From contig NZ_JIBC01000008.1 of NCBI RefSeq assembly GCF_000620505.1, forward strand, positions 186,001 to 250,000: a DNA stretch of 64,000 bases, in the 5' to 3' direction. The stretch is from Sulfitobacter sp. 20_GPM-1509m. GTDB lineage: Bacteria > Pseudomonadota > Alphaproteobacteria > Rhodobacterales > Rhodobacteraceae. Made by a program: the position numbers and the translations under genes. Below the pieces are notes generated by a model. The model saw only the letters and a list, made by a program, of their open reading frames with translations, was not told the DNA's origin and did not search any database. This document shows, piece by piece, positions 42,119 to 51,485 of the stretch. Within the stretch, counting starts at the first letter, position 1. The number at the start of each line of letters is the position of its first letter.

Positions 42119-43930
42119 CTACCCGACCTGCCGCAACGCACCTTTTAACGCCAATGCCTCAAGCCGGTTGCGCACGCCGCGCGGGGCCGTCAGCGCCATG
42201 CGGTCCATACAGGCACGGTCGGCATCCCCGGCCCGCAAACCTTCCAGAACCAGCCGGATCATGGCCGCACGGTTGCCTTGGGTTTGGGACAGCAGGTCCA
42301 GCGCAGGCAGCAGCCGCTGTTCCACGTCATCGAAATCGGTGCCAAAGGGAAAATTTGGCAATCCCGCAGGCTCAAGCCAGCCAGTCAGTTGCCGCGGTGT
42401 GTTGCACCGCCAACCGTCGGGCACCGTAAAATCCGCCGCAAGTTTGCCCGCCGCCTTGGCCTGCGCGACCAGATCGTCCTGAAACCTGCTGTCGGCTATG
42501 CGCACCATACGGGCCACCGCAACCTCGTCGCGCATCCCGCGCAGATCGGCGATGCCGTATTCCGTCACCACGATATCACGATAGGCACGCGGCACGCTTT
42601 CGTGCGGATGCGACCAGACAATATTGGACGTGGTTTGCCCCGCCTTGGTCCGTGTTGCAGGCAGCGTGATGATCGACCGTGCCCCGTCGAGCGCAAAGGC
42701 CTGTTCGATGAAATTGAACTGGCCTCCGATCCCGCTCACCACCTGACCACTGCTGGTGATGTCGCTGGTCACACCGCCCATCAGCGTCACCTTCATCGCG
42801 GCGTTTACAAACCGCGCATCGGTGCGGGCGGCGCGTTTGGCGTCCTCGTCGCCGTACAACTGGTTGGTGAAGGACACCGGCATCATGCGGATGCGGGCGT
42901 GCTCGGCCTCTGTCAGCCCGCGCAGCGCCTGATAAAAGGCGCGGCAGTCCACGAAGAACCCCGCGTGTATCGCGACGCCATCGACCTCGCGGCGTACGAT
43001 GCCGACCTTGAACAGCTGCAGCAAGCCGTCGACCAGCATTTCGGTCACCACATACAGCCCCGCGTCAAAGGCCCCGCTTTCGTCAAAGCCGTCCTGTGCA
43101 AAGGGGCTGTTGCGCTGGATGTCCAAGGCCTTGCCCGCATGGCGCAACATCAGCGCATGGGCCACCGCATCGCCAATCGCGCCGATGCCGATCTGCAGCG
43201 TGCCGCCATCCCGGATCAGCCGCGACACATGCAGTCCGATCGCGTGTTCCACAGCTCCGACAGGGCGTTTGACCACGGAAAACAGCTCGAACTGCGGACC
43301 ATCGTCCATCAGCATCTGCACCTCGCCGCGGTCCACCAACGCCTGTGGGCCGGTCATCGCGGGCAGCGTGTCGTTCACCTCGGCCGCAAGGACAAAGTCC
43401 TGCCGCCCTGCCCGCCGGTCGTCCAACAGATCGGCGGAAATATCGGTGTTGCACGACAGGCTGAAATGATCGCCATCGACCGGGGCCAGCAGTTGCATCA
43501 TCACATTTGGCCGCCAGCGTCGCAGCACGTCCAGCGCATGCGTGTAGTTCGCCGCGATATAGCGCCGTTGCGCCACGGGCTGCGACAGCCAGCGCCCTGC
43601 CTGCATGAAGAATTCGGACACTTCGATGTTGTCGGGCAAAGTGCCGTCACGCATCATTCGCGCGTATTCAATCTGCGGGTACTTCCCGAAAAGACGGTCA
43701 GCCGCCGGTTCCAGCAGCCGGCGCGCCATGCCCTGCCCCATATCGGGCCGCTCCAGCGTCAGCGCGGTCAGGATCGACAGACGCACGTCAGGCCGGGCGG
43801 CCACCGCGCGTGTCAGCGCGTTCAGCAGCGTCACAGGCTTGCCCAGACCCAATGGCAGGGCCAGACGGATGTCACCGCCCGTGCGTTCGATGATCTCGGC
43901 TGCGATCCGGTCTGCGGTCGTCTCAGCCAA
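42119..43930 (-). CDS. acetyl-CoA hydrolase/CoA-transferase family protein
   Basis: A protein of about 603 residues in the acetyl-CoA hydrolase/transferase (class I CoA-transferase-like) family, recognisable by SGGQVVSGIGGQFNF-like GSGQV region (here SSGQVVSGIGGQ), the VTEYGIADLRGM motif and the C-terminal extension of the long subgroup. It may remove or transfer CoA at the end of fatty acid breakdown. No in-frame ATG fits; I placed the start at a TTG that overlaps the FadB-type stop by 8 nt, so the exact N-terminus is uncertain. It is the last gene of the fad operon. Confidence 0.85.
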   Translation of the reverse strand: MAETTADRIAAEIIERTGGDIRLALPLGLGKPVTLLNALTRAVAARPDVRLSILTALTLERPDMGQGMARRLLEPAADRLFGKYPQIEYARMMRDGTLPDNIEVSEFFMQAGRWLSQPVAQRRYIAANYTHALDVLRRWRPNVMMQLLAPVDGDHFSLSCNTDISADLLDDRRAGRQDFVLAAEVNDTLPAMTGPQALVDRGEVQMLMDDGPQFELFSVVKRPVGAVEHAIGLHVSRLIRDGGTLQIGIGAIGDAVAHALMLRHAGKALDIQRNSPFAQDGFDESGAFDAGLYVVTEMLVDGLLQLFKVGIVRREVDGVAIHAGFFVDCRAFYQALRGLTEAEHARIRMMPVSFTNQLYGDEDAKRAARTDARFVNAAMKVTLMGGVTSDITSSGQVVSGIGGQFNFIEQAFALDGARSIITLPATRTKAGQTTSNIVWSHPHESVPRAYRDIVVTEYGIADLRGMRDEVAVARMVRIADSRFQDDLVAQAKAAGKLAADFTVPDGWRCNTPRQLTGWLEPAGLPNFPFGTDFDDVEQRLLPALDLLSQTQGNRAAMIRLVLEGLRAGDADRACMDRMALTAPRGVRNRLEALALKGALRQVG

Positions 43931-45983
43931 AGGAGGTCCACCCCGGATCGGACGCAAACCGCGCGCCGTGCTCTGCCGCCAGCGCCTCCAGCCTGCGGGG
44001 CACATCGCGGCGTACCTTGGCGTAATGCATCGGACCGCCACGGAATGGCGCCCATCCGGTGCCAAAAATCACGGCCGCATCCACGCTGTCGGCATCCTGC
44101 GCCACGCCCTTGCGCAGACATTCCACGCCTGCGTCGCACATCGGCAGGATCAGCCGGTCAATGATGCTGTCAGACGGATCGTCTGTCGGCGCATCAGGCG
44201 GTGTTTCGCCCTTGTCATAGTCATACAGACCGCGCCCGGACTTGCGGCCCGTATGCCCCTTTTCGACCATCTCAGACAGCCAGCCGGGCGTTTCTGCCAT
44301 CGGCCGATCCAGATTTTCGCGCAACGACCGCGCAACCTCAAGGCAGATATCCAGTCCCACCTGATCGGCCAGCGTCACAGGCCCCATCGGCATCCCGAAG
44401 GCCAGCGCAGCGCGGTCGATCTCTTCCTTGGTTTTGCCCTCTTCCAGCATCACCATCGCCTCCATCAAATAGGGGCCAAGAATGCGGTTCACCAGAAAAC
44501 CCGGATAGTCGGTGACGCGCACGGGCAGCCGGTCGATCCCTTCGGCAAAGGCGGCCAGACGGTCCAGTGTTTTGACCTCGGCCCCGTCATGCGACACGAC
44601 CTCGACCAGCGGCATTTGCGACACGGGGTTAAAGAAATGCAGCCCTGCGAAACGGCCCGCGTCGGGTGTGGTCGCGACCAGATCGGCCAGTTTCAGGCTG
44701 GACGTGTTGCTGGCCAGTATCGCGTTCGGCTTCATCACGCCGCCAAGCGAAGCATAGATCTTTTCCTTGATCTCCAGCTTTTCGGGCGCGGCCTCGATCA
44801 CCAGGTCGGCACGGGCGCGGCCCAGCCCATCGGGATCGGGCATCATCCGGTCCAGCGCGTCGCGGGCGTCGATCCCGCTCAGGTGTTTCCTGTCATAGAC
44901 GCCAACGGCCCGTTTCACCGCCTTGCCCAATGGCTCCAGCGCCACGTCTTCCAGCGTGACCCGCTTGCCCTGCATCGCGGACCATGCGGCAATCTCGGCG
45001 CCCATCGCACCGGCACCGATCACATGCACGTGCTGGATGTCGTCGGTGCCTTTGCCTTCGGACTTCAACTTGCGGCGCAGGAAAAACACGCGGATCAGGT
45101 TTTGCGCCGTGGCGCTGTCCAGCAGTTCGACGAACGAGGCGATTTCCGCCTTTTGCATCTCGGTCCTGTCGCCGCCGTGGTCTTCCCACAGGTTTATCAA
45201 CGCATAGGGCGCGGGATAGTGCTGGTTGGGGGCTTTCTTTTCCGCCTCCGCGCGCATCCGCGTGGCGGCAAGCGCCCGTGCGGCACGCGTGCGCATCGCC
45301 GTGGCGCGCAGACCGCCGGAGTCGTGGTCCAGTTTCCCCGCCGCTGCCGCGCAAATCGCGGCCTCTACATGGCGCTCGGGCACCAGCGCATCCAGAATAC
45401 CCAGCTTGCGCGCCTTGCGGTCGTGGGCCGAGCTGCCGGTCAGCATCATCTGCATCGCTGCCACCGGATCAATCAACCGGGTCAACCGAACGGTCCCGCC
45501 CAGCCCCGGATGCAGGCCCAGCTGTACCTCCGGAAAGCCGACCTTGACCCCCTCGACCCCGATGCGGTGATCGCAGGCCAGCGCAAGTTCCAGCCCGCCA
45601 CCCAGCGTGTTGCCGTGGACAACGGCAATGGTCGTGAACGGCAGGGCGGCCAGCTTGTCCAGCACGGCGTGTCCCTGTTCCAGCATCTGTACGGCATCGT
45701 CGCCGCGCAGATCGGCAAACCCGTCAATGTCGGCCCCCGCCGCGAAACCGCCCGTCTTGGCCGACCGGATCACCAGCGCACGCGGATTGTCTGCCTTTGC
45801 CATGTCCAGCAAGCTGTCCAGTTCGCGCAGCACAGCCTCGGATATGACATTGGTGCCGGTGTCGGCACAGTCCAGCCACAGCTGAGCGATATCGCCTTGG
45901 GCATAACGCCAGTTGGCCACACCCTGCGGTTTGGGCGTATCTTCGGGCGCAAGCCTTTTGGGAAGGTGTTCCAGAACGTCCAT
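43923..45983 (-). CDS. FadB/FadJ-type multifunctional enoyl-CoA hydratase/3-hydroxyacyl-CoA dehydrogenase
   Basis: A 686-residue fusion enzyme. The N-terminal crotonase domain (about 1-190) has NTLGGGLELALACD and PEVQLGLHPGLGG, holding both catalytic glutamates. The dehydrogenase part begins with VIGAGAMGAEIAAW near residue 300, has HFFNPVSQMPLVEVV with the catalytic His region and GFLVNRILGPYLMEA, and ends in the C-terminal 3HCDH domains. It performs the hydration and second oxidation of beta-oxidation. The ATG overlaps the thiolase stop (ATGA). The order FadE, thiolase, FadB-type, hydrolase is coupled at every junction. Confidence 0.94.
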   Translation of the reverse strand: MDVLEHLPKRLAPEDTPKPQGVANWRYAQGDIAQLWLDCADTGTNVISEAVLRELDSLLDMAKADNPRALVIRSAKTGGFAAGADIDGFADLRGDDAVQMLEQGHAVLDKLAALPFTTIAVVHGNTLGGGLELALACDHRIGVEGVKVGFPEVQLGLHPGLGGTVRLTRLIDPVAAMQMMLTGSSAHDRKARKLGILDALVPERHVEAAICAAAAGKLDHDSGGLRATAMRTRAARALAATRMRAEAEKKAPNQHYPAPYALINLWEDHGGDRTEMQKAEIASFVELLDSATAQNLIRVFFLRRKLKSEGKGTDDIQHVHVIGAGAMGAEIAAWSAMQGKRVTLEDVALEPLGKAVKRAVGVYDRKHLSGIDARDALDRMMPDPDGLGRARADLVIEAAPEKLEIKEKIYASLGGVMKPNAILASNTSSLKLADLVATTPDAGRFAGLHFFNPVSQMPLVEVVSHDGAEVKTLDRLAAFAEGIDRLPVRVTDYPGFLVNRILGPYLMEAMVMLEEGKTKEEIDRAALAFGMPMGPVTLADQVGLDICLEVARSLRENLDRPMAETPGWLSEMVEKGHTGRKSGRGLYDYDKGETPPDAPTDDPSDSIIDRLILPMCDAGVECLRKGVAQDADSVDAAVIFGTGWAPFRGGPMHYAKVRRDVPRRLEALAAEHGARFASDPGWTSFG

Positions 45984-47266
45984 CACGCGGCCTCCAGCAA
46001 CATGGCACCGCCCAGCCCGCCGCCGATGCATTCGGTGGCGATGCCGCGACGGACACCTTTGGTTTTCATGGCATTGGCAAGGTGCAGCACGATCCTGTTG
46101 CCACTGGCCCCGACAGGATGACCCAGGCTGATCGCCCCGCCATCCACATTCAGACGGCCCCGGTCGATGCGGCCAAAGGCGGCGTCATAGCCCAGAACCT
46201 CGCGGCAAAAGTCGTCATCCTGCCATGCGGCCAGACAGGACAGAACCTGTGCAGCAAAGGCCTCGTTGATCTCCCACAGGTCGATGTCATCCACCGACAG
46301 CCCGTGTCGCTGCGCCAGCGGGGTTGACGACAACACCGGACCCAGCCCCATGACCGACGGGTCCAGGGCTGCCCATTCGCTGTCGACCAGCCGCGCAATC
46401 GGGTCCAGCCCGTGGGCCTCGACCGCGGTTTCCGACGCAAGGATCACCCAGGACGCACCATCGGTGATCTGGCTGGAATTGCCCGCCGTGACCTTGCCAT
46501 AGGGTTTTTCAAATGCGGGACCAAGCTTGGCCAGTTGATCCATGGAATTGTCGGGACGCACGCCGTCGTCCTTCGCGTGTGCCACCCCGTCGCGGTCAAA
46601 GGCTGGCAATACCTCGCCGTCCAGCCGCCCGTCGGCCTGCGCCGCGGCAAGGCGTTTGTGACTGTCCACGGCATAGGCGTCCGCGGTTGCGCGGTCGATG
46701 CCGAAACGGTGCGCCAGCACTTCGGCGGTCTGGCCCATGTTCAGCGCGGTAATCGGATCGGTCAGCCCGCGTTCCAGCCCGATGACAGGGCTGAAGAAAT
46801 CGGGCCGCAGCTCGGTCAGCTTCGCGGCCTTGTCCATCGCGCCCTTGGCCCGCGCCATGCCACCGAACCATTCGGTCGCCTCGCGGTTATAGACCAGCGG
46901 CGCGTGGCTCAGCGCCTCGGTCCCACCTGCGAGGATCATCTCGTGGCTGCCATCGCGGATATAACGAAAGGCGGTGTCGATGCTTTGCATCCCCGAGCCA
47001 CAGTTGATCTGCACGGTAAAGGCCACCTGTTCATCACCCATACCCAGCCGCAATGCGGCCACGCGCGCGGGGTTCATTTCGTCCTGAATGACGTTCACAC
47101 AGCCCAGGATAACCAGATCAAATGCATCCCGTGGCATCGGCTGACGCATCAGCAACGGCCTGCCGCATTGCACGGCCAGATCAACCGGCGTGAATGGCCC
47201 CGGTGCGCCACGCGCCTTTAGAAACGGGGTGCGGGCACCATCGACAAGGTAAACGGGTCGGGTCAT
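45983..47266 (-). CDS. acetyl-CoA acyltransferase (thiolase)
   Basis: A 427-residue thiolase for the final cleavage in fatty acid beta-oxidation. The nucleophile is Cys89 in INCGSGMQS; NEAFAAQ, the base His in SLGHPVGASG and the second cysteine in ECIGGGLGGAM are all present. It resembles FadI-type trifunctional-partner thiolases. The open frame runs upstream, but the ATG of MTRPVYL overlaps the FadE stop by 4 nt and begins the family similarity. It forms the beta-oxidation set with FadE and the FadB-type enzyme. Confidence 0.94.
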   Translation of the reverse strand: MTRPVYLVDGARTPFLKARGAPGPFTPVDLAVQCGRPLLMRQPMPRDAFDLVILGCVNVIQDEMNPARVAALRLGMGDEQVAFTVQINCGSGMQSIDTAFRYIRDGSHEMILAGGTEALSHAPLVYNREATEWFGGMARAKGAMDKAAKLTELRPDFFSPVIGLERGLTDPITALNMGQTAEVLAHRFGIDRATADAYAVDSHKRLAAAQADGRLDGEVLPAFDRDGVAHAKDDGVRPDNSMDQLAKLGPAFEKPYGKVTAGNSSQITDGASWVILASETAVEAHGLDPIARLVDSEWAALDPSVMGLGPVLSSTPLAQRHGLSVDDIDLWEINEAFAAQVLSCLAAWQDDDFCREVLGYDAAFGRIDRGRLNVDGGAISLGHPVGASGNRIVLHLANAMKTKGVRRGIATECIGGGLGGAMLLEAA

Positions 47267-49512
47267 TCTGCGGCCTCTCTTGGGGTAAAGCTGTCCGGGT
47301 TTTTCGGCGCGTCGGGGAACATCGCCGCGATCTCTTCGGGGCTGTATTCGTCCACCGCCACAACCTTTTGCACCGCTGCGTCCACGCGCTGAAGCTGCGC
47401 GAATTCGGCATCGGTCAGCGCGCCGGCCTTCAGTGCATCGGCGGGCGATTGTTTGAGCTTGCGCAGGCGTTTGGTCAGCGGTTCCGCATCGATCACCATG
47501 CGGTAAGCGGTGTCCAGCAACCCCTGTCCGCTGTCCGGTTCCCCCGGATGCAACGGCCCCACCAGACGGTCGCGGGTTTGCGACGGGTGGTACAGGATCA
47601 TCGCACACTGTTCCGCCAGCTTGTCCGACGGCCCGCGCGACCGCGAACGGGGCAGCAATGTCGGGCGCAGCAGCCAGCCGACCCAGCGCGCGGGAAAGTT
47701 GGCGATGGTTTCGTCCAGCGCGCGTCCGATACGGTTGAACGACACTTCGGCTGCGTATTGCACCAACGGCAGGTCCGCCTTGTGCCGCCCGTCGTCCTCC
47801 CAGCGTTTCAGCGCCGCAGACACCAGGAACATTTCGGACAAGGCATCGCCCAAACGCGCCGAGATCATCTCTTTGCGTTTCAGCTCTCCGCCGAGCGTCA
47901 GGAACGCCATATCCGCGGTCACGGCAAAGGCCGCCGACCAGCGTGACAGGCGCGCATAAAGCGCTGCGATGTCGCCTGCATTGTCAGGTGCGTTCCCGCG
48001 GCCCGTCCAGCCAGACCACCATGCGCGAAAGAACGTGCGCGTCGAATGACCAACATGCGCCCAGAAGTGTTTATCGAAATCGGTCAGGGATTTCTCTTGG
48101 TCCGGTTCCTGCAGTGCCTGCATCTCATCCAGCAGATGCGGATGCGCACGGATTGCCCCCTGGCCAAAGATGATCAGGTTGCGGGTGACGATATTGGCGC
48201 CCTCGACCGTGATACCGATGGGAATGGCACGATAATGCGGCTGCAGGTAGTTCAGCGGCCCGTCAATCACCGCCTTGCCCGAATGCACGTCCATCGCGTC
48301 GTTGATGCTTTCGCGCATCCGCGTCGTGGCGTGGTATTTCATGATGGCCGAGATCACCGCCAGCTTGTGGCCCTCGTCCAGCGCCGCCATGGTCAGCCGG
48401 CGACCCGCGTCGATGGTATAAGCATTGGCCGCGATCCGCGCCATCGGCTCTTGCACACCGCCGAACAGGCCGATGGGCATGTTGAACTGCTTGCGCACGC
48501 GGGCATAGGCCCCCGTGGTATGCGCCGCCAGTGCCGCGCCTGCCGCCGACAGCGACGGCAGCGAAATCCCGCGCCCGGCGGCCAGCGCGCTCATCAGCAT
48601 CATCCAGCCTTTGCCCGCATAGTCCGGCCCGCCGATGATGTGGTCCAGCGGGATGAACACGTCCTTGCCGGTGGTCGGCCCGTTCATGAACATCGTACCG
48701 GATGGCAGGTGACGGCGACCCGTTTCGACGCCCTCTAGATCAGTGGGAACCAATGCGCAGGTGATGCCGATGTCGGGCGTGTCCCCCAGCAACCCATCCG
48801 GGTCGCGCAACTGGAACGCCAGCCCCAGCACCGTGCACACAGGGGACAGCGTGATGTAACGCTTGGCCCAGTTCAGGCGGATGCCCAAGACCTCCTCGCC
48901 CTGCCACTCCTGCTTGCAGATCACGCCCTCGTCCACCATGGCCGAGGCGTCCGAACCTGCGTCCTCGCTGGTCAGACCGAATGCAGGCAGCTCTTTGCCC
49001 GAGGCCAGGCGGGGCAGCCAGTCGTCGCGCTGTTCTTGCGTACCAAACTGCAAGATCAACTCTCCGGGCCCAAGCGAATTGGGCACCATCACGGTCACCG
49101 CGCCCGCCACCGACCGGCTGGAGATATAGCGCACCACTTCGGAGTGGGCGTAGGCGGAAAAACCCATGCCACCGTATTCCTTGGGAATGATCATGCCAAA
49201 GAAACCGTTGTCGCGCAGATAGTCCCATGCCTCCTTCGGCAGGTCACCGTCGACGCGATCAATCTGCCAGTTGTCCAGCATATCGCAAAACTCCCGGCAC
49301 GGCCCTTCGACAAAGGCCTGTTCCTCTGCCGTCAGGGTCGGCGCCTTCATCTTGCGCAGCATTGTCCAGTCGGGCTTGCCGGAGAACAGCTCTGCCTCGA
49401 AATGCACGTCGCCGGAAGAAATCGCTTCGGCTTCGGTCTCGGACAGGGCGGGCAATGCGGTCTTGGCCCATTTGAAAATCGGCTTGGTGATGTAATCGCG
49501 ACGAAATGGCAT
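47263..49512 (-). CDS. fadE: FadE-type acyl-CoA dehydrogenase
   Basis: A 749-residue long-form acyl-CoA dehydrogenase, the E. coli FadE type with an extra C-terminal DUF1974 domain. Visible are FGMIIPKEYGGMGFSAYA near residue 105, GLTSEDAGSDA near 178 and GRGISLPSLSAAG near 305, all family signatures; the C-terminal 250 residues are the helical extension. It catalyses the first oxidation of long-chain acyl-CoA. It is the first gene of the fad operon with a GGAGGGA site. Residue count is slightly below the E. coli protein (about 815), through a shorter N-terminus without membrane spans. Confidence 0.94.
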   Translation of the reverse strand: MPFRRDYITKPIFKWAKTALPALSETEAEAISSGDVHFEAELFSGKPDWTMLRKMKAPTLTAEEQAFVEGPCREFCDMLDNWQIDRVDGDLPKEAWDYLRDNGFFGMIIPKEYGGMGFSAYAHSEVVRYISSRSVAGAVTVMVPNSLGPGELILQFGTQEQRDDWLPRLASGKELPAFGLTSEDAGSDASAMVDEGVICKQEWQGEEVLGIRLNWAKRYITLSPVCTVLGLAFQLRDPDGLLGDTPDIGITCALVPTDLEGVETGRRHLPSGTMFMNGPTTGKDVFIPLDHIIGGPDYAGKGWMMLMSALAAGRGISLPSLSAAGAALAAHTTGAYARVRKQFNMPIGLFGGVQEPMARIAANAYTIDAGRRLTMAALDEGHKLAVISAIMKYHATTRMRESINDAMDVHSGKAVIDGPLNYLQPHYRAIPIGITVEGANIVTRNLIIFGQGAIRAHPHLLDEMQALQEPDQEKSLTDFDKHFWAHVGHSTRTFFRAWWSGWTGRGNAPDNAGDIAALYARLSRWSAAFAVTADMAFLTLGGELKRKEMISARLGDALSEMFLVSAALKRWEDDGRHKADLPLVQYAAEVSFNRIGRALDETIANFPARWVGWLLRPTLLPRSRSRGPSDKLAEQCAMILYHPSQTRDRLVGPLHPGEPDSGQGLLDTAYRMVIDAEPLTKRLRKLKQSPADALKAGALTDAEFAQLQRVDAAVQKVVAVDEYSPEEIAAMFPDAPKNPDSFTPREAAE

Positions 49513-49728
49513 GATAAGGTCCCTCCATCGCGAAAACGCACAGACCGGCCACGCAGTTCCCCCCAGAGATGTATGCCGCGCAGTCAGGGGCCAACTCCAG
49601 GACCTCCAAGCGGGCAGATTGAGCAGGTGTGCTCCCCTTCAATCAATACGTGCGCCGTGGAAACGCTTGCGTCTGGGAAAGCGCCCTGCATTCGGTTAAC
49701 CAACCTTCAGACCTCCCACAGAAGAAAG

Positions 49729-51441
49729 ATGCGCTTCATGCTCCGGCAATTCTTTGAATACTACCGCCCCTGGAAAGCCCTGTTCTGGCTGGATTTTGGC
49801 TGTGCGGTGGCCTCGGGATTACTTGAGCTTGCCTTTCCGCTGGCGATCAAGGCGTTCATTGATGTGCTTTTGCCTGCGGGCGATCTGGGGCTGACCCTGC
49901 TGGCTGCTTTCGGCCTGCTGGTGATCTACATTCTGAACTCGGGCCTGATGACCATCGTGATCTATTGGGGTCACATGCTGGGCATCAACATCGAAACCGA
50001 AATGCGCCGCCGCGCCTTTGCGCATTTCCAGCGGCTGTCGTTTTCCTTCTTTGACAAGATGCGCACCGGCAAACTGGTCGCGCGCGTCACCCGTGACCTT
50101 GAAGAGATCGGCGAGGTCGCCCACCACGGGCCAGAGGATCTGTTCATCGCGATCATGACATTCGTCGGAGCCTTTGCCCTGATGATGACGATCAACGTCA
50201 AACTGGCGCTGATCACGGCGGTGATCGTTCCCGCCTGCGTCGTTATCGTGGTCGTGTTCGGCGGGCGCATGACCCGCACATGGCGGTCCATCTATGCACG
50301 CGTGGCCGATTTCAACGTGCGGCTTGAGGAGAACATCGGCGGCATCCGCGTGATCCAGGCCTTTGCCAACGAAGACCACGAAGCCGCCCTCTTCGCCAAG
50401 GACAACAACCGCTACCGCGAGACCAAGCTGTCAGCCTACAAGCTGATGGCCGGATCGTCGGCGCTGAACTACATGGGGATGCGTCTGATCCAGGTGGTTG
50501 TGATGGTGGCAGGTGCAGGTTTTGTGCTGGAAGGATCGCTGAGCACCGGCGGCTTTGTGGCGTTCCTGTTGCTGGTGACGGTGTTCTTTCGTCCCCTCGA
50601 CAAGATTGCAGCCGTGATCGAAACCTACCCCCGCGGGATCGCAGGCTTTCGCCGCTATCTTGAGCTGTTGGAGACCGAGCCCGACGTGGCCGACGCCAAG
50701 GACGCCGCAGAGGCACCTGCGTTCAAAGGGGCGGTGCGTTTTGAAAATATTGGATTTGACTACGGTCAGGGGCGACCTGTGCTCAAGGGCATTACACTGG
50801 ATGTGCGGCCGGGCGAGAAGATGGCCTTTGTCGGTCAGTCCGGCGCAGGCAAAACCACCCTGCTGGCATTGGTGCCGCGCTTCTACGATCCGCAGGCGGG
50901 GCGGATCACGATTGACGGTTTTGACGTGGCCAGCGTCACGTTGAATTCCCTGCGCAGTCAGATCGGCATTGTCAGTCAGGATGTGTTTCTGTTCGGCGGC
51001 ACCCTGCGCGAGAACATCGCCTATGGCCGTCTTGACGCAAGCGAAGACGACATCCTGGACGCGGCCGCCAAGGCACAGCTGAGCGACATGATCGCGCAGA
51101 TGCCTGACGGGCTTGATACCATTGTGGGCGAACGCGGTGTCAGCCTGTCGGGCGGGCAAAAGCAACGGGTTGCGATTGCGCGGATATTCCTGAAAAACCC
51201 GCCGATCCTGATCCTGGACGAGGCGACCTCGGCGCTGGACACCCAGACCGAGCGCCAGATTCAGGACGCGCTGGATGCTCTGTCGGAAAACCGCACGACA
51301 TTGATCATCGCGCACCGTCTGGACACAATCCGCAACGCGGACCGCATCGCCGTGATGCAGGACGGCCAGATCGTGGAAATGGGCACGCATTCCGAACTCA
51401 GCCAGTCTTTTGGCCACTACACGCGGCTTGCGAACTCCTGA
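49729..51441 (+). CDS. ABC exporter, fused permease-ATPase (MsbA/LmrA type)
   Basis: A 570-residue type IV ABC exporter half-transporter: about six membrane spans in residues 15-300, then an ATPase domain with Walker A GQSGAGKTTLLAL near 375, signature SLSGGQKQRVAIAR near 475 and Walker B ILILDEATSALD. It would work as a homodimer for export of a lipid or drug-like molecule. The start was set at the ATG behind AGAAGAAAG (a second ATG 9 nt later is possible); the frame is open much further upstream but antisense to fadE. Lies alone, divergent from the fad operon across a 216-bp gap in which I see no clear operator. Confidence 0.92.
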   Translation: MRFMLRQFFEYYRPWKALFWLDFGCAVASGLLELAFPLAIKAFIDVLLPAGDLGLTLLAAFGLLVIYILNSGLMTIVIYWGHMLGINIETEMRRRAFAHFQRLSFSFFDKMRTGKLVARVTRDLEEIGEVAHHGPEDLFIAIMTFVGAFALMMTINVKLALITAVIVPACVVIVVVFGGRMTRTWRSIYARVADFNVRLEENIGGIRVIQAFANEDHEAALFAKDNNRYRETKLSAYKLMAGSSALNYMGMRLIQVVVMVAGAGFVLEGSLSTGGFVAFLLLVTVFFRPLDKIAAVIETYPRGIAGFRRYLELLETEPDVADAKDAAEAPAFKGAVRFENIGFDYGQGRPVLKGITLDVRPGEKMAFVGQSGAGKTTLLALVPRFYDPQAGRITIDGFDVASVTLNSLRSQIGIVSQDVFLFGGTLRENIAYGRLDASEDDILDAAAKAQLSDMIAQMPDGLDTIVGERGVSLSGGQKQRVAIARIFLKNPPILILDEATSALDTQTERQIQDALDALSENRTTLIIAHRLDTIRNADRIAVMQDGQIVEMGTHSELSQSFGHYTRLANS

Positions 51442-51485
51442 CGCCGATACGCCCGGGCGCAGTGGACAGTTGCGGCCCCTGAGAC

